DNA of 64,000 bases from Pedobacter ginsenosidimutans (GCF_001442625.1 NZ_LMZQ01000003.1:248001-312000); one strand, 5' to 3'; shown: positions 22,322-31,597, counted from the first letter of the stretch. Numbers and translations: made by a program. The notes: generated by a model not told the origin, from the letters alone.

Positions 22322-23869
22322 CTATATTTTATCGGGCTGATAGAACCGAACGGTACCATCTGCCTCGTTTGACACAATTAACAAACTTCTTCCATTGGGG
22401 CTATCTTTTGGTTTAACAAACAGTAAACCTTCAGGAGCATCGCCTGTAGAGAATAGTTGAACAAATTTTGGTGAGGCTGGTATAGTTACATCATAAACAG
22501 CAATCATATCTGCACGTTCCATGCCAATAAAAGCCAAGGTTTGGCCATTTACCTGCGCAACGGTTACACTTTCCACCTCTACGCCTTTATTATCAGACCG
22601 GTCATCATCATATTTACCTGCATCAATTACATGTTGCTCTAAATCTTTACCAATGTTGGCTACCAAAGCTCCTGTATTTGCGTTAATAATACTAACAGAT
22701 CTTCCACCTGTGGAGTACAATTCCTGATACACTTTATTGGTACCAACCATGGTATAACCAGCGGTATTTGTTACCGTAAGCCTACCTAAATTAGCATCTA
22801 ACTGTAGCGTTGCTGCATTAGGAAATTTAACCAGGTCTAATACAAGATCTTTTACACGCACCTCTTCTTTTGCATCTTTTGGTGTATAATCTTGTCTGGT
22901 ATCGCCTTCATTGGCCAAGGCTAAATAGGCAGTACCACCAGCCGTAAAATATGAGATTGCATCTGGCAGATAAAAAGCCTTGATTGGCCATGTACTTAAG
23001 ACTTTTTTATTGTCTTTATCGCTTACATCAAAAGCATTGTCGGCCAGACTGATATCTCTAGTGCCTAAGGGATTGATTTTGGTAATGCTTCCGCCAACGA
23101 TATCTACTTCGGCAACACCATTGTTCTCCTGCAAGGTAATGTATGCTTTTTTAGAATCAGCGCTTACTGCAATATATTCTGGTTCGATATCTTGTGTAAA
23201 ACTCGCATTTAAACCATAAATTCTGAATCCACCCGCAAGCAAAGTTACTTTTTGTGATTCAAAAGCAGCGAAATCTAATGTTTTTACAGAATAGTTGTCT
23301 TTGATGTTAATAATCGAAATGGTTCCTTTAGGATCAACAGTATATGCAAGGTTTGGTTCACCTTCGTTAGCCGATAAAATATAGTTTCCATCAGGACTGA
23401 AAGTTACCATATCGGGCATGGCACCTACGGTAATTTTTTTTACTTCTTCTAAAGTAGATGTTTTTAATATCACTACATCACCATTTCCCTGCTTATCTGC
23501 GCCATCTAAAGCGATTGCTAATAAACCATTACTTACTGCCACGCTATTGATACCAGCGTTATTGGGGTATAATAAGGTTTTCAATTTTGTAACGGTTGGA
23601 TATTTACTCATATCAACTACATCAACCTTGGTTCCGCCATCGTTACTTACCACAAACAATTGCTTGGTCAAGGGATCGTAAGCTGAAATTTCTGAAGCAA
23701 ATTCTCCACCTAAATCAATGGAAGCAGTTTCTTTAAAGCTGTCGATTTTTTCAGGAACGATAGCTTCCATCGGAGGATCTACAATCGGATCATCAGTTGG
23801 ATCTTTCTTGCAGGCAGTAAATGCCAATGAAGCAATAAGGATTGCACCAAATAGTTTTTTACAGTTCAT
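22322..23869 (-). CDS. Choice-of-anchor-I type beta-propeller lipoprotein
   Basis: A 515-residue surface or periplasmic lipoprotein: signal helix, lipobox FTAC with acylated Cys at residue 20, then a KKDPTDDP spacer. The rest is beta-propeller-like, with repeated blades such as LFVVSNDGGTKVDVVDMS, VTFSPDGNYILSANEGEP, YIAVSADSKKAYITLQEN and the closing GDAPEGLLFV...SNEADGTVRFY. This pattern fits the choice-of-anchor I family, related by fold to alkaline phosphatase-associated or esterase-like propellers; biochemical role is not established. Single gene with a -7 box upstream and a terminator downstream. Confidence 0.85.
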   Translation of the reverse strand: MNCKKLFGAILIASLAFTACKKDPTDDPIVDPPMEAIVPEKIDSFKETASIDLGGEFASEISAYDPLTKQLFVVSNDGGTKVDVVDMSKYPTVTKLKTLLYPNNAGINSVAVSNGLLAIALDGADKQGNGDVVILKTSTLEEVKKITVGAMPDMVTFSPDGNYILSANEGEPNLAYTVDPKGTISIINIKDNYSVKTLDFAAFESQKVTLLAGGFRIYGLNASFTQDIEPEYIAVSADSKKAYITLQENNGVAEVDIVGGSITKINPLGTRDISLADNAFDVSDKDNKKVLSTWPIKAFYLPDAISYFTAGGTAYLALANEGDTRQDYTPKDAKEEVRVKDLVLDLVKFPNAATLQLDANLGRLTVTNTAGYTMVGTNKVYQELYSTGGRSVSIINANTGALVANIGKDLEQHVIDAGKYDDDRSDNKGVEVESVTVAQVNGQTLAFIGMERADMIAVYDVTIPASPKFVQLFSTGDAPEGLLFVKPKDSPNGRSLLIVSNEADGTVRFYQPDKI

Positions 23870-23890
23870 GGTTTTTTAATATCTGAATCG

Positions 23891-23898
23891 CAAAAATA
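23891..23898 (-). promoter_or_regulatory. -7 box TATTTTTG
   Basis: Perfect TAnnTTTG on the minus strand, 22 bases upstream of the ATG at 23869; predicted leader about 15 bases. No -33 match. Confidence 0.35.
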
Positions 23899-24003
23899 GC
23901 CGCACATAATGCTAATTTTAGGCGCTATTTGTTATCATTTTATTAAGAAAATATAAAGACCAAAGCAAAAAGAGTAAAGGAGAAAGAATAAAGCGAAACC
24001 CGT

Positions 24004-24136
24004 CGTCATCTCGACTGGAACGCAGTGGAATGTTCCAAAGGAACTCCTTCGGAGGAGAGATCTATCTATACAGATTTAGCTCCGCTGAGCCTTCGGGTTC
24101 TCGACTTCGCTGCACCCGATAGCTATCGGGTCCGCT
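24004..24136. repeat. Composite REP element with CCCGATAGCTATCGGG core
   Basis: Outer arms CGTCATCTCGACTGG and CCGCTCGAAATGACG pair. Inside lie several nested palindromes: GGAATGTTCC, CTCCTTCGGAG and CCCGATAGCTATCGGG. The last is the same type as the palindrome that replaces the anticodon arm in the tRNA-Asn pseudogenes. It fills most of the 375-base gap between two minus-strand genes. Confidence 0.8.
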
Positions 24137-24152
24137 CGAAATGACGGTAGAA

Positions 24153-24180
24153 GCGCTAAAACAAAAAATCCCGGCACAAA
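24153..24180 (-). terminator. Terminator of lpdA
   Basis: AATCCCGGTA pairs with TGCCGGGATT around TTTG, followed on the minus strand by six T; 65 bases after the lpdA stop. Confidence 0.85.
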
Positions 24181-24200
24181 TACCGGGATTGCTAATCATT

Positions 24201-24236
24201 TTAAAAACAGATACTGAACCAAGTTCAGTATGACAG
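24201..24236. repeat. REP right-arm remnant
   Basis: ACTGAACCAAGTTCAGTATGACA is a self-complementary right end of the REP family, directly behind the lpdA stop codon. Confidence 0.5.
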
Positions 24237-24244
24237 CTTAATAA

Positions 24245-25651
24245 TTAAATATGTATCGCTCTATTATCAGTTGCGGCAAGCGCAGCTTCTTTTAACGCTT
24301 CAGTATAAGTTGGATGCGCATGGCAGGTACGTGCAATATCTTCTGCAGATGCACGAAATTCCATTGCGATAACTGCTTCTGCAATCATATCCGCTGCACG
24401 CGGGCCAATCATGTGTACACCTAAAACTTCATCAGTAGCAGCATCAGCCAAAACTTTAATGAAACCATCGGTATCCATACTCGCCTTTGCACGTCCACTG
24501 GCTTTGAAAGGAAATGAGCCTGCTTTATATTTTATGCCTTTTTCTTTTAACTGCTCTTCGGTTAAACCTACAGAAGCAACTTCCGGCCAGGTATAAACCA
24601 CGCCAGGGATTAAGTTATAATTGATATGTGGTTTCTGACCAGCAATTGTTTCGGCAACATAAGTGCCTTCATCTTCTGCTTTATGTGCCAACATGGCGCC
24701 AGTAATTACATCACCAATAGCATAAACACCTTTAACCGAAGTTTCTAAATGCTCGTTAACCGGGATTTTTTTTCCTCTTTCTTCAACAGTAATACCGATT
24801 TTATCTAAACCTAAACCTTCGCTATAAGCCGTACGACCAACAGCAACAATACAATAATCTGCCTCTAAAGAAATTGATTCGCCTTTAGGAGTATCAGCCG
24901 TAACGGTTACCGTTTTACCTTTAGTGGTGGCCCCAGTAACTTTGTGGCCCATGTAAAACTCCATGCCTAAAGTTTTCTTTAACACACGTTGAAGTTCTTT
25001 ACCCAAACCAGCATCCATGGTACCGATGATAGATGGTAAAAACTCAACAACAGATACTTTTGTACCTAAGCGGGCGTATACCGAACCTAACTCTAAACCA
25101 ATTACACCACCACCGATTACCACCATCGTTTTTGGCACTTCTTTAATATTTAAAGCCTCGGTTGAGGTAATAATGCGTTTTTTATCGATTGGCAAAAATG
25201 GTAAAGCTGTTGGTTTAGAACCTGTAGCAATGATTACGTTTTTAGCAGTTAAGGTTTCTGTAGAACCATCGGCTTTAGTTACCAGAATGGTATTTTTATC
25301 TACAAAAGAGCCAACACCTTCGAAAGAATCGATTTTATTTTTCTTGAACAAATAAGTGATACCAGCTGTATTTTGGGCAACAACATCGTCTTTACGGGCG
25401 ATCATTTGTTTCATATCAACCTTTAAATCTTTTAAGTTGATACCATGGGTAGTGAAGGTGTGAGCAGCGTTGTGAAAATGCTCTGAAGAATCTAATAAAG
25501 CCTTAGATGGAATACAACCTACATTTAAGCAAGTACCTCCAAAAGTTTTATATTTTTCAACAACTGCAGTTTTTAAACCTAACTGAGCACAACGGATTGC
25601 GCCTACATAACCGCCCGGCCCTGAACCGATAACAACGACATCGTATTGCAT
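24245..25651 (-). CDS. lpdA: Dihydrolipoyl dehydrogenase
   Basis: A 468-residue flavoprotein disulfide reductase that reoxidises dihydrolipoyl groups of 2-oxoacid dehydrogenase complexes with NAD. FAD fold GSGPGG at 9-14, redox-active cysteines C41 and C46 in GGTCLNVGC, the NAD-binding GGGVIGLELGS, and the catalytic His-Glu pair in HAHPTYTEA (H446, E451). An in-frame TTG nine codons upstream exists, but it lies inside a perfect -7 box (TACATTTG at 25676-25683), so the ATG at 25651 is the start. No E1/E2 genes adjoin. Confidence 0.96.
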   Translation of the reverse strand: MQYDVVVIGSGPGGYVGAIRCAQLGLKTAVVEKYKTFGGTCLNVGCIPSKALLDSSEHFHNAAHTFTTHGINLKDLKVDMKQMIARKDDVVAQNTAGITYLFKKNKIDSFEGVGSFVDKNTILVTKADGSTETLTAKNVIIATGSKPTALPFLPIDKKRIITSTEALNIKEVPKTMVVIGGGVIGLELGSVYARLGTKVSVVEFLPSIIGTMDAGLGKELQRVLKKTLGMEFYMGHKVTGATTKGKTVTVTADTPKGESISLEADYCIVAVGRTAYSEGLGLDKIGITVEERGKKIPVNEHLETSVKGVYAIGDVITGAMLAHKAEDEGTYVAETIAGQKPHINYNLIPGVVYTWPEVASVGLTEEQLKEKGIKYKAGSFPFKASGRAKASMDTDGFIKVLADAATDEVLGVHMIGPRAADMIAEAVIAMEFRASAEDIARTCHAHPTYTEALKEAALAATDNRAIHI

Positions 25652-25675
25652 AATTTTTTGAGAATTTTGATTAGC

Positions 25676-25706
25676 CAAATGTAGGGAAAAAGGCGGAAAG
25701 CTGAAA
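25676..25706 (-). promoter_or_regulatory. lpdA promoter TTTC-N19-TACATTTG
   Basis: TTTC (25703-25706), exactly 19 bases, then TACATTTG (25676-25683) on the minus strand: one mismatch from the full Bacteroidota consensus. Predicted leader is about 18 bases. Confidence 0.6.
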
Positions 25707-25963
25707 GTCGATTAGGGAATAGAAATCGCTTTATTAGTCATTGGTTTATAAGTTATTGGCTTATGGCGCTAGCTTATGGTTCGATATTGAGGCCTAATAG
25801 GGTAATGCTGCAAAAGTTCAAAAGTCCATAGGTTGATGAGCGTATAAAAACATTTTACTTTAAGACTATAAAATGTTTTGATCTAACTCAAACAAACCTA
25901 ATGGACTAATGAACCCCAAAGGCCATTATCAATAGACTAATGACCAGTGAATTAATGAACCAA
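25707..25963. other. Gene-free stretch with degenerate short repeats and one hairpin
   Basis: No gene is seen. It holds repeated short words of the kind GACTAATGACC and AATGAACC, which also occur at 29190-29236, and a terminator hairpin at 25847-25879. Confidence 0.5.
25847..25879 (-). terminator. AT-rich terminator-like hairpin
   Basis: AAAACATTTTA and TAAAATGTTTT form a perfect 11-bp stem with T-rich flank on the minus strand, 85 bases beyond the lipoprotein stop at 25964. Confidence 0.5.
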
Positions 25964-26362
25964 CTATAACCCCCAAGATGCTGATGCGCTTAAAATTGCA
26001 CCGCTAGATGTGCCTTCTCTTTTTAACTCTCCATCTACATAAATCTGTGCTTTGAGCGTAGAATTTGCGTTGGCACCTATGGCATTTGCAGCAATGTTTA
26101 TAGAAATGGTTCCTGCTGGCACCGTAATTTCCTGACTTGTCCAGGTAGTTCCACTAAGGCTCGTTGCGGTGGTAATCTGCGAATCGTAGCCGTAAACTAC
26201 AGTACTAATGTTGCTTCCTGCCGATGCTTCGAGTTTAAAAACTACCTTGTGTGAAGATTTTGATGGCGACTCGCCCTCATCTTTTTTACACGACATTAAA
26301 CCTGTAAACAACACTAAGGCAAAAAAAGAAAGTACAAATGTTTTAATTTTGATGTTTTTCAT
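25964..26362 (-). CDS. Small beta-rich lipoprotein of unknown function
   Basis: A 132-residue lipoprotein with lipobox GLMSC (acylated Cys 25) and KKDEGESPSKSS spacer. The mature domain of about 95 residues alternates beta strands (HKVVFKLEAS, STVVYGYDSQ, SINIAANAIG, LKAQIYVDGELKREG), consistent with a single immunoglobulin-like or MmpS-like fold; VYVDGE-type strands in such proteins are common. Function unknown. It is divergent from the histidine kinase gene, sharing a 146-base intergenic region with a 16-bp palindrome. Confidence 0.75.
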   Translation of the reverse strand: MKNIKIKTFVLSFFALVLFTGLMSCKKDEGESPSKSSHKVVFKLEASAGSNISTVVYGYDSQITTATSLSGTTWTSQEITVPAGTISINIAANAIGANANSTLKAQIYVDGELKREGTSSGAILSASASWGL

Positions 26363-26441
26363 AATTAGATTTAAAAAATAGAACTACAAATTAACAAATG
26401 AACATTTTGCTTTACAATAACCAGATAGTACCATTTTTTTC

Positions 26442-26457
26442 TACCTGATTTCAGGTA
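26442..26457. promoter_or_regulatory. Palindrome TACCTGATTTCAGGTA
   Basis: Perfect 7-bp arms TACCTGA/TCAGGTA around TT, in the divergent region between the lipoprotein and the two-component operon and 52 bases before the kinase ATG. A candidate dimeric-regulator site, perhaps for the adjacent response regulator. Confidence 0.4.
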
Positions 26458-26508
26458 TATTACTAGTTTAATTTCTGGTTAAGAAATAAAGCGTGCATTT
26501 TTAGTTTA

Positions 26509-28524
26509 ATGAGAAATTATATCATCTTTCTGGCATTACTGATTTTCTATTCGCTGAATAGCCTAGCGCAGCTGCAAACGGCCGACCAACAATATACGGA
26601 TAGCCTAAATCGCATCTTAAATGGAAGCTCGCGCGATAGTGTTAAAGCGGAGGTGGGTTTTAAACTAACTGATTTCTGGGTAGATCATGATAGTACCAAA
26701 GCAGTATTGTATTTGAAAAAGGCAAGAACCTGGAGCACAAAGTATCCTTTGCTTGTGGCCAGATCATATTGGTACGAAGCTTTGATCTACCAGGACCGGA
26801 ATTATGCAAAGGCTGAAAAACTACTTATCCATGCCGATTCGTTATTGAGCAAGTTTAATACAAAGGGCGTTTATCGGTTAAGGTCGATGGTATGGCATAA
26901 CTACGCCTTAATTCAACAGCATAAAGATGATCTGAAAGCAACGATTAATATATTGATCAACCGTGTTTTACCACTTTCTAAAAAAGCTGGAGACAAAGAG
27001 CTTTTAGGCACCGAATACCTCTCGATCGGAACGGTATTTACAAACCTTGGCCAATACGAAAAAGCAACACCATACCTGCAACAAGGCCTAAATGCATTAA
27101 AAGACACATCTCCTAATAAATATTACCTGCTGGTTAATGCATACCTAACCACAGCAGGAAACTATTACCACTTAAAAAACCATCAACTCACCAAAAAACA
27201 TCTCGACCTTGCCAAAACAATTTTGGATAAATCAGACCATGTTGTTACAGGCTACCCGATGGCAATATTTTGGCTCGACTATTACAAAAGCACTACGCGC
27301 TATTTTATTAACACCAAACAATATCCCCTTGCTCTTTTAGATGCAGATAAAGCCATTAAACTGGCCGAAAAGCTGAACGACAATTATTCTTTGCAGGAAG
27401 TAATATTTGAGAAATACAGAATCCTTTTTAAACAGAAAAATTTTGCCCTGGCTAAAAAAACATTACTTCAAATTATCGATCAGCCAGAAATAAATACATT
27501 AGCAACAAATAAGGTCAAAATGACCGAAGCGCTTGCAGAAGTAAGCTATGCTAACGGCGACATTAAAGAGGCTTACAATTGGATAAAAAAGAGCAAAGCA
27601 TTAAGCGACAGCCTAAATGAAAGTAAACTAAAAGAAGATATTAATGCACTAGAAATTAAATATAAAAATGCAGAGAACCAGAAAAAAATAGCCAGTTTAA
27701 ATACAGAAAAGAAACAAAATGCATTAATCATTAAGAACAATAAAAAAACAAATTTGCTATTAATCGCAGCATCTTTTTTTCTTTTAATCAGTGTAATTCT
27801 TTTATACTTTTACTTTAGAGGCTATAAAAAGCTTGCAGAGCAAAGAACAATAAATTATAAACAGAAAGTGGCTGAGCTACAACAAAAACAGCAATTGGAA
27901 ATTAGCAAAGCCATGCTCAATGCTGAAGAAAAAGAAAGGAACAGGGTAGCACAGGATTTACATGATGGCTTGGGTGGAATGTTATCGGGTTTAAAAATTA
28001 ATTTATCCAACTGGGCAAAACACAGGGAAATGCAATTGCATGATGTAGAACTACAGAGAATCGTTAATCAGCTGGATAATTCAGTTACCGAATTAAGGCA
28101 CATTGCCCGGAATATGATGCCACAAACGTTATTAAAATTCGGATTGGAAACGGCATTAAAAGACCTGGCAGAATCGGCGATGAGCAAGCATATGCATATC
28201 GATTTTCAAGCACTGAATATCTCTAAACATATTGCACTTGAAGAACAGATAATCATTTACAGGATTGTACAGGAAATACTCACCAATACACTAAAACATG
28301 CTCAGGCATCGGAAGTAGTTTTACAGTGCAGCGAAAATAAAAACCGATTTTATATTACGGTTGAAGATGATGGAATTGGCTTTAATACCTCAACCTATAA
28401 AAAAGGATTAGGAATAGAAAACATTAAAAATAGAATAGCCTACCTTAAAGGCACTTTCGAAATCGACTCGCATCCTGGCAATGGTACAACTATAAATATA
28501 GAAATCCCCATCAGTTATGAGTAA
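26509..28524 (+). CDS. TPR sensor histidine kinase (HisKA_3 type)
   Basis: A 671-residue sensor. Signal peptide (to about 20), then a periplasmic array of TPR-like helical repeats (about 30-370, e.g. EYLSIGTVFTNLGQYEKATP), a coiled-coil, one membrane helix at about 414-436, a second coiled-coil with EEKERNRVAQDLHDGLGG where H485 is the phosphorylated His, and a C-terminal ATPase domain (EILTNTLKHA N box, DDGIGF near 620, GLGIENIKNR). Architecture is that of NarX/DesK-like kinases common in Bacteroidota. Its last eight bases overlap the response regulator gene, its certain partner. The signal is unknown. Confidence 0.95.
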   Translation: MRNYIIFLALLIFYSLNSLAQLQTADQQYTDSLNRILNGSSRDSVKAEVGFKLTDFWVDHDSTKAVLYLKKARTWSTKYPLLVARSYWYEALIYQDRNYAKAEKLLIHADSLLSKFNTKGVYRLRSMVWHNYALIQQHKDDLKATINILINRVLPLSKKAGDKELLGTEYLSIGTVFTNLGQYEKATPYLQQGLNALKDTSPNKYYLLVNAYLTTAGNYYHLKNHQLTKKHLDLAKTILDKSDHVVTGYPMAIFWLDYYKSTTRYFINTKQYPLALLDADKAIKLAEKLNDNYSLQEVIFEKYRILFKQKNFALAKKTLLQIIDQPEINTLATNKVKMTEALAEVSYANGDIKEAYNWIKKSKALSDSLNESKLKEDINALEIKYKNAENQKKIASLNTEKKQNALIIKNNKKTNLLLIAASFFLLISVILLYFYFRGYKKLAEQRTINYKQKVAELQQKQQLEISKAMLNAEEKERNRVAQDLHDGLGGMLSGLKINLSNWAKHREMQLHDVELQRIVNQLDNSVTELRHIARNMMPQTLLKFGLETALKDLAESAMSKHMHIDFQALNISKHIALEEQIIIYRIVQEILTNTLKHAQASEVVLQCSENKNRFYITVEDDGIGFNTSTYKKGLGIENIKNRIAYLKGTFEIDSHPGNGTTINIEIPISYE

Positions 28525-29149
28525 TATCATTAAATTAGCTGTTGTTGATGACCATCCGATTGTTATACAAGGAATTGTTTCCTTAATCAACAACCTTGAA
28601 AATATGTATGTAGTAGGCAGTTTTCAGTCAGGTAGCGCATTAATTTCCTTTTTAAACAACAACGAAATCGATATTATACTGCTCGATATTATGTTACCTG
28701 ATGGTAATGGTATTGAATTATGCGCACAAGTTAAAAAGTTATCGCCAAAAACGGTCGTTATTGCCATTAGCAACCATACCGAAAGAAGTATCATCATGCA
28801 GATTTTGCAAAATGGGGCAAGTGGTTACATTTTAAAAAATGCTTCTGTAGAGGAGCTAAAAAACGGCATAGAAACTGCGCTTAGAGGAGAACTGGCCTTT
28901 AGCAGAGAAGTTATAGAGATTATTGCCAAACCTTCTGTAAATGACTTAAAAGGGCGGCCAAAATTCACCAAACGCGAAAAACAGATCCTTCAATTAATTG
29001 CACAGGGAAAAACGACCGCCGGCATAGCGGATGAGCTTTTTCTAAGTCCGCTAACAGTAGAAACGCACCGCCGTAATATGATGCAAAAATTAGATGTTAA
29101 AAATTCTATCGAATTGATCAATATCGCTACCGAACAGTTGCTAATTTAG
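28517..29149 (+). CDS. NarL/LuxR family response regulator
   Basis: A 210-residue two-component regulator. Receiver domain with acidic pair VVDDHP near 10-14, phospho-acceptor D57 in ILLDIMLPDG, the Thr/Ser switch in VVIAISNH and Lys in GYILKNAS. C-terminal GerE-type helix-turn-helix: LTKREKQIL-like TKREKQILQLIAQGKTTAGI, ADELFLSPLTVETHRRNM. It overlaps the kinase gene by eight bases (ATG within its end), so they are one operon. Target genes are unknown; the upstream palindrome at 26442-26457 is a candidate site. Confidence 0.95.
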   Translation: MSNIIKLAVVDDHPIVIQGIVSLINNLENMYVVGSFQSGSALISFLNNNEIDIILLDIMLPDGNGIELCAQVKKLSPKTVVIAISNHTERSIIMQILQNGASGYILKNASVEELKNGIETALRGELAFSREVIEIIAKPSVNDLKGRPKFTKREKQILQLIAQGKTTAGIADELFLSPLTVETHRRNMMQKLDVKNSIELINIATEQLLI

Positions 29150-29243
29150 TTTGGAGCTGGGAGTTTGGCGTAGCCTACTCTATTAAACAATCAGCGCTTA
29201 GCAATGAGCCATAAACTATCAACCATTGACCAATGAACCCCTC

Positions 29244-29600
29244 TTAAATCTCTTGCCCAAAAGTGAGTAAATTACTGTCTGGATCAAGCATTGCAAACTC
29301 TTTCTGCCCCCATGGTTTTGTTTGTAAGCTTCCGTTGGGATGAATGCTTTGTTTAGTTTCGAGCATAGATTTGTACAGCCCATCAATATCGTTTGTACGG
29401 ATATAAACCTGGCCGTAATTTTCTTTCGGATCAAGTGTTTCAAACAGAAAAAAGTGAATCTGGACCTGATCCTTTTGTACCATCAGGTAATCTTTAAAAT
29501 CTGCACTTCCAATATCTTTAAAACCTAATTTATTCACATAAAAATCTCTGGTGATTGCTTTATCACGCATGGGAAGTTTTGGATTGATATCTGTTAACAT
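29244..29600 (-). CDS. VOC family (glyoxalase/bleomycin-resistance fold) protein
   Basis: A 118-residue single vicinal-oxygen-chelate protein. It begins with the typical first strand and helix (NPKLPMRDKAITRDFYVNKLGF), has YLMVQKDQVQIHFFLFET where the His may be a metal ligand, and ends with the second module GQKEFAMLDPDSNLLTFGQ, in which the Glu of KEFAMLDPDGN-type motifs is conserved. Resembles BRP-type antibiotic-binding proteins, but substrate cannot be inferred. It lies 63 bases downstream of the Crp-like regulator on the same strand, possibly co-transcribed. Confidence 0.88.
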   Translation of the reverse strand: MLTDINPKLPMRDKAITRDFYVNKLGFKDIGSADFKDYLMVQKDQVQIHFFLFETLDPKENYGQVYIRTNDIDGLYKSMLETKQSIHPNGSLQTKPWGQKEFAMLDPDSNLLTFGQEI

Positions 29601-29663
29601 ATTTTTTTTATTTCAAAAATCGGTATTTTTCCGAAAAGCTGCACTTGATCCAAATCAGGAAAT

Positions 29664-30215
29664 TCAATGATTTGCCCTTACCCTACTCAATGTTTCAGGG
29701 GCAATCTTAAGGTATGAAGCAATCATTTTGACTGGAAAAACCTGTACAATTAGCGGCTTGACATTTTTGATGTAATTATATTTTTGCGCAGGACTTAATG
29801 CATTGTCGAAAAGGTAAGTCCGGTGATTAGCTTGGTCAAAAATTCTTCCCAGGTTTAAGAAAGACTGCGACCCGGCAATCAGACCATGCAGGTTACTTAA
29901 ACTCAATTCAATAACTTCAGCATCCTCAAATGCTTTAATGGTGGTGCCTGATGGCTTTTGTTCAATCAAGCTTGGGTGATTGTACATCCATTCTTTTGGC
30001 AGGTGCAGATCGATAATCGTTTCTGTTAAATCGTTATCCTGAAATTGAAAAAATGATCCCGATAAAATGAAATAAACAGATTGACAGATTTCACCTGGCT
30101 GCAAGAGCATATCATTTTTGCTAAATATTTTTCGCACCGTCTTTTCCTCAAAAAGAAGCAGGTCATAAGGTGAAAATGACCCGACACTAGCTAAAATTTC
30201 CTGGGCTGACATCAT
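29664..30215 (-). CDS. Crp/Fnr family transcriptional regulator
   Basis: A 183-residue regulator with an N-terminal cyclic-nucleotide-binding-like beta-roll (about 25-115: FSKNDMLLQPGEICQSVYFI, LSGSFFQF) and a short C-terminal winged helix (KMIASYLKIAPETLSRVR). The cAMP-contact residues of true CRP are not evident. This compact Crp type is common in Bacteroidota, where members react to redox or stress. It starts 38 bases after the DUF2306 gene and precedes the VOC gene, all on the minus strand, so these may be one unit. Start at the first of two adjacent ATGs. Confidence 0.88.
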   Translation of the reverse strand: MMSAQEILASVGSFSPYDLLLFEEKTVRKIFSKNDMLLQPGEICQSVYFILSGSFFQFQDNDLTETIIDLHLPKEWMYNHPSLIEQKPSGTTIKAFEDAEVIELSLSNLHGLIAGSQSFLNLGRIFDQANHRTYLFDNALSPAQKYNYIKNVKPLIVQVFPVKMIASYLKIAPETLSRVRANH

Positions 30216-30253
30216 AAACTAAATTATTACAGAGGATGGAGGGTCAAAATAAC

Positions 30254-30862
30254 TTATTGATTAGCCGTTTTTCTGATGATTAAATAGGCAACAATTAAAT
30301 TCGGAATCCAGCATAACCAGGCAACAACCAGGTAAGCCTTTGAAAAATCGTTATAAACCATTGTCAAAATAGGTAGCCAAATCCTCAATGTTACAGCAGC
30401 AAAACAAGCCGCATAACTATAAACCATCATTTTTTGATGCTTTTCAATTTCTGTGCGTTTGATGTGTAAATAAGCCCTTAAAGTAGTGTAAAACCAAATG
30501 ATGCCTAAACAAATAAATCCAGTGGAAGAAACCCATCCTCCTGTTGCAAAAAAGCCAATATAAATACCCGCTAATGCACTGAGCAATACAGCGATCACAT
30601 AAACTTTACCTAGTTTTCGGTGAAGTGCCATGCGCCTATTTCTTATTTTCGGACTAAACTGCGTCCAACCGATAAATAAAGCGATTCCTCCGAAAATGAT
30701 ATGCACATAAAAACCAATGTTCCAGAAAGTATTGGTCAACAATTCAACCGACTTTGAATTTAACAATCCAAATTTCCTATCCATTAAAAAGTAAATCATT
30801 GGGTAGAGCCCAATCAACAATGCGAAGGTTGCAAATAAAATCCATAATCCTTTTTTAACCAT
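30254..30862 (-). CDS. DUF2306 membrane protein
   Basis: A 202-residue integral membrane protein with about six hydrophobic segments. The conserved elements of DUF2306 are present: HIIFGGIALFIGWTQF, RNRRMALHRKLGKVYV with its basic-His loop, and EIEKHQKMMVYSYAACFAAV. The His-rich loops recall heme-binding membrane proteins, but no function is established. It is the first of a possible minus-strand group DUF2306, Crp-like, VOC with small gaps. Confidence 0.88.
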   Translation of the reverse strand: MVKKGLWILFATFALLIGLYPMIYFLMDRKFGLLNSKSVELLTNTFWNIGFYVHIIFGGIALFIGWTQFSPKIRNRRMALHRKLGKVYVIAVLLSALAGIYIGFFATGGWVSSTGFICLGIIWFYTTLRAYLHIKRTEIEKHQKMMVYSYAACFAAVTLRIWLPILTMVYNDFSKAYLVVAWLCWIPNLIVAYLIIRKTANQ

Positions 30863-30906
30863 ACAAAGTTCTATTGCTTTATACTAAGCTAGTTAATTTT
30901 CAAGAA

Positions 30907-31572
30907 CTAAATCAATTCCTTTTGCAGCATAAATTCTCTGGCATTTGCAAAGCTGAGGAACAATTCGTCGGCTATTTTTAATTTTTGATGTGCCCGTACA
31001 TTACTCTGAATGGCGTAACAGGTAATGCCCGCAGCCAACGCAGATTTAACCCCATTTAAAGTATCTTCAAAAACAAGGCACTCATTTTTTTCAAAACCCA
31101 ATCGCTCAACACAAAGATTATAACTTTCGGGATCAGGCTTAGATTTACTTACATCTGTTCGGGTAATAAACAAACTGAAATACTTAGCCAGACCGTTCCG
31201 CTCAAAAACGGCTTCAACATCAATTTTAGGACTAGCCGTAACCACAGCCAGAGTAAGCCCTTTTTCGTAAGCAAACTTGATAAATTCTAATGCAAAGGGC
31301 ATCAACTGAATATCAGTTGTTCTAAAGCCATCAAAAGTTATCTTTTCTCTTCTACTGATAAAACCTTCTAACTCTTCTTCAATTTTATACCTGTCTATTA
31401 TAGTTTTTGCATTCTTAGGCAAAGGGATTCCAGCGTAATTTGTTAACCAATCCTTAAAATCCAGCGCAACTTCGTATTCAGACAAAAACTTATTCCAACA
31501 ATCGAAATGAAACTTCTCAGAATCAATTAATGTACCATCTAAATCAAACAGTAATGCTTTTATTTTACTCAT
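30907..31572 (-). CDS. HAD superfamily phosphatase (beta-phosphoglucomutase-like)
   Basis: A 221-residue HAD hydrolase with C1 helical cap. Motif I DLDGTLID gives the nucleophile D10 and acid D12, motif II TASPK near 120, Lys in SKPDPESY and motif IV VFEDTLNGVKSALAAG. The cap sequence and overall length match beta-phosphoglucomutase/phosphatase-like members; whether it is a mutase or phosphatase cannot be told. Substrate unknown. Begins 25 bases after the esterase-like lipoprotein gene on the same strand. Confidence 0.9.
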   Translation of the reverse strand: MSKIKALLFDLDGTLIDSEKFHFDCWNKFLSEYEVALDFKDWLTNYAGIPLPKNAKTIIDRYKIEEELEGFISRREKITFDGFRTTDIQLMPFALEFIKFAYEKGLTLAVVTASPKIDVEAVFERNGLAKYFSLFITRTDVSKSKPDPESYNLCVERLGFEKNECLVFEDTLNGVKSALAAGITCYAIQSNVRAHQKLKIADELFLSFANAREFMLQKELI

Positions 31573-31597
31573 TATAAATTTTTAACAGGAACGATTC

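Noticed and set aside
25652-25678. TTG start of lpdA nine codons upstream
   Set aside because: That codon overlaps a perfect -7 promoter box; the ATG at 25651 fits the family N-terminus.
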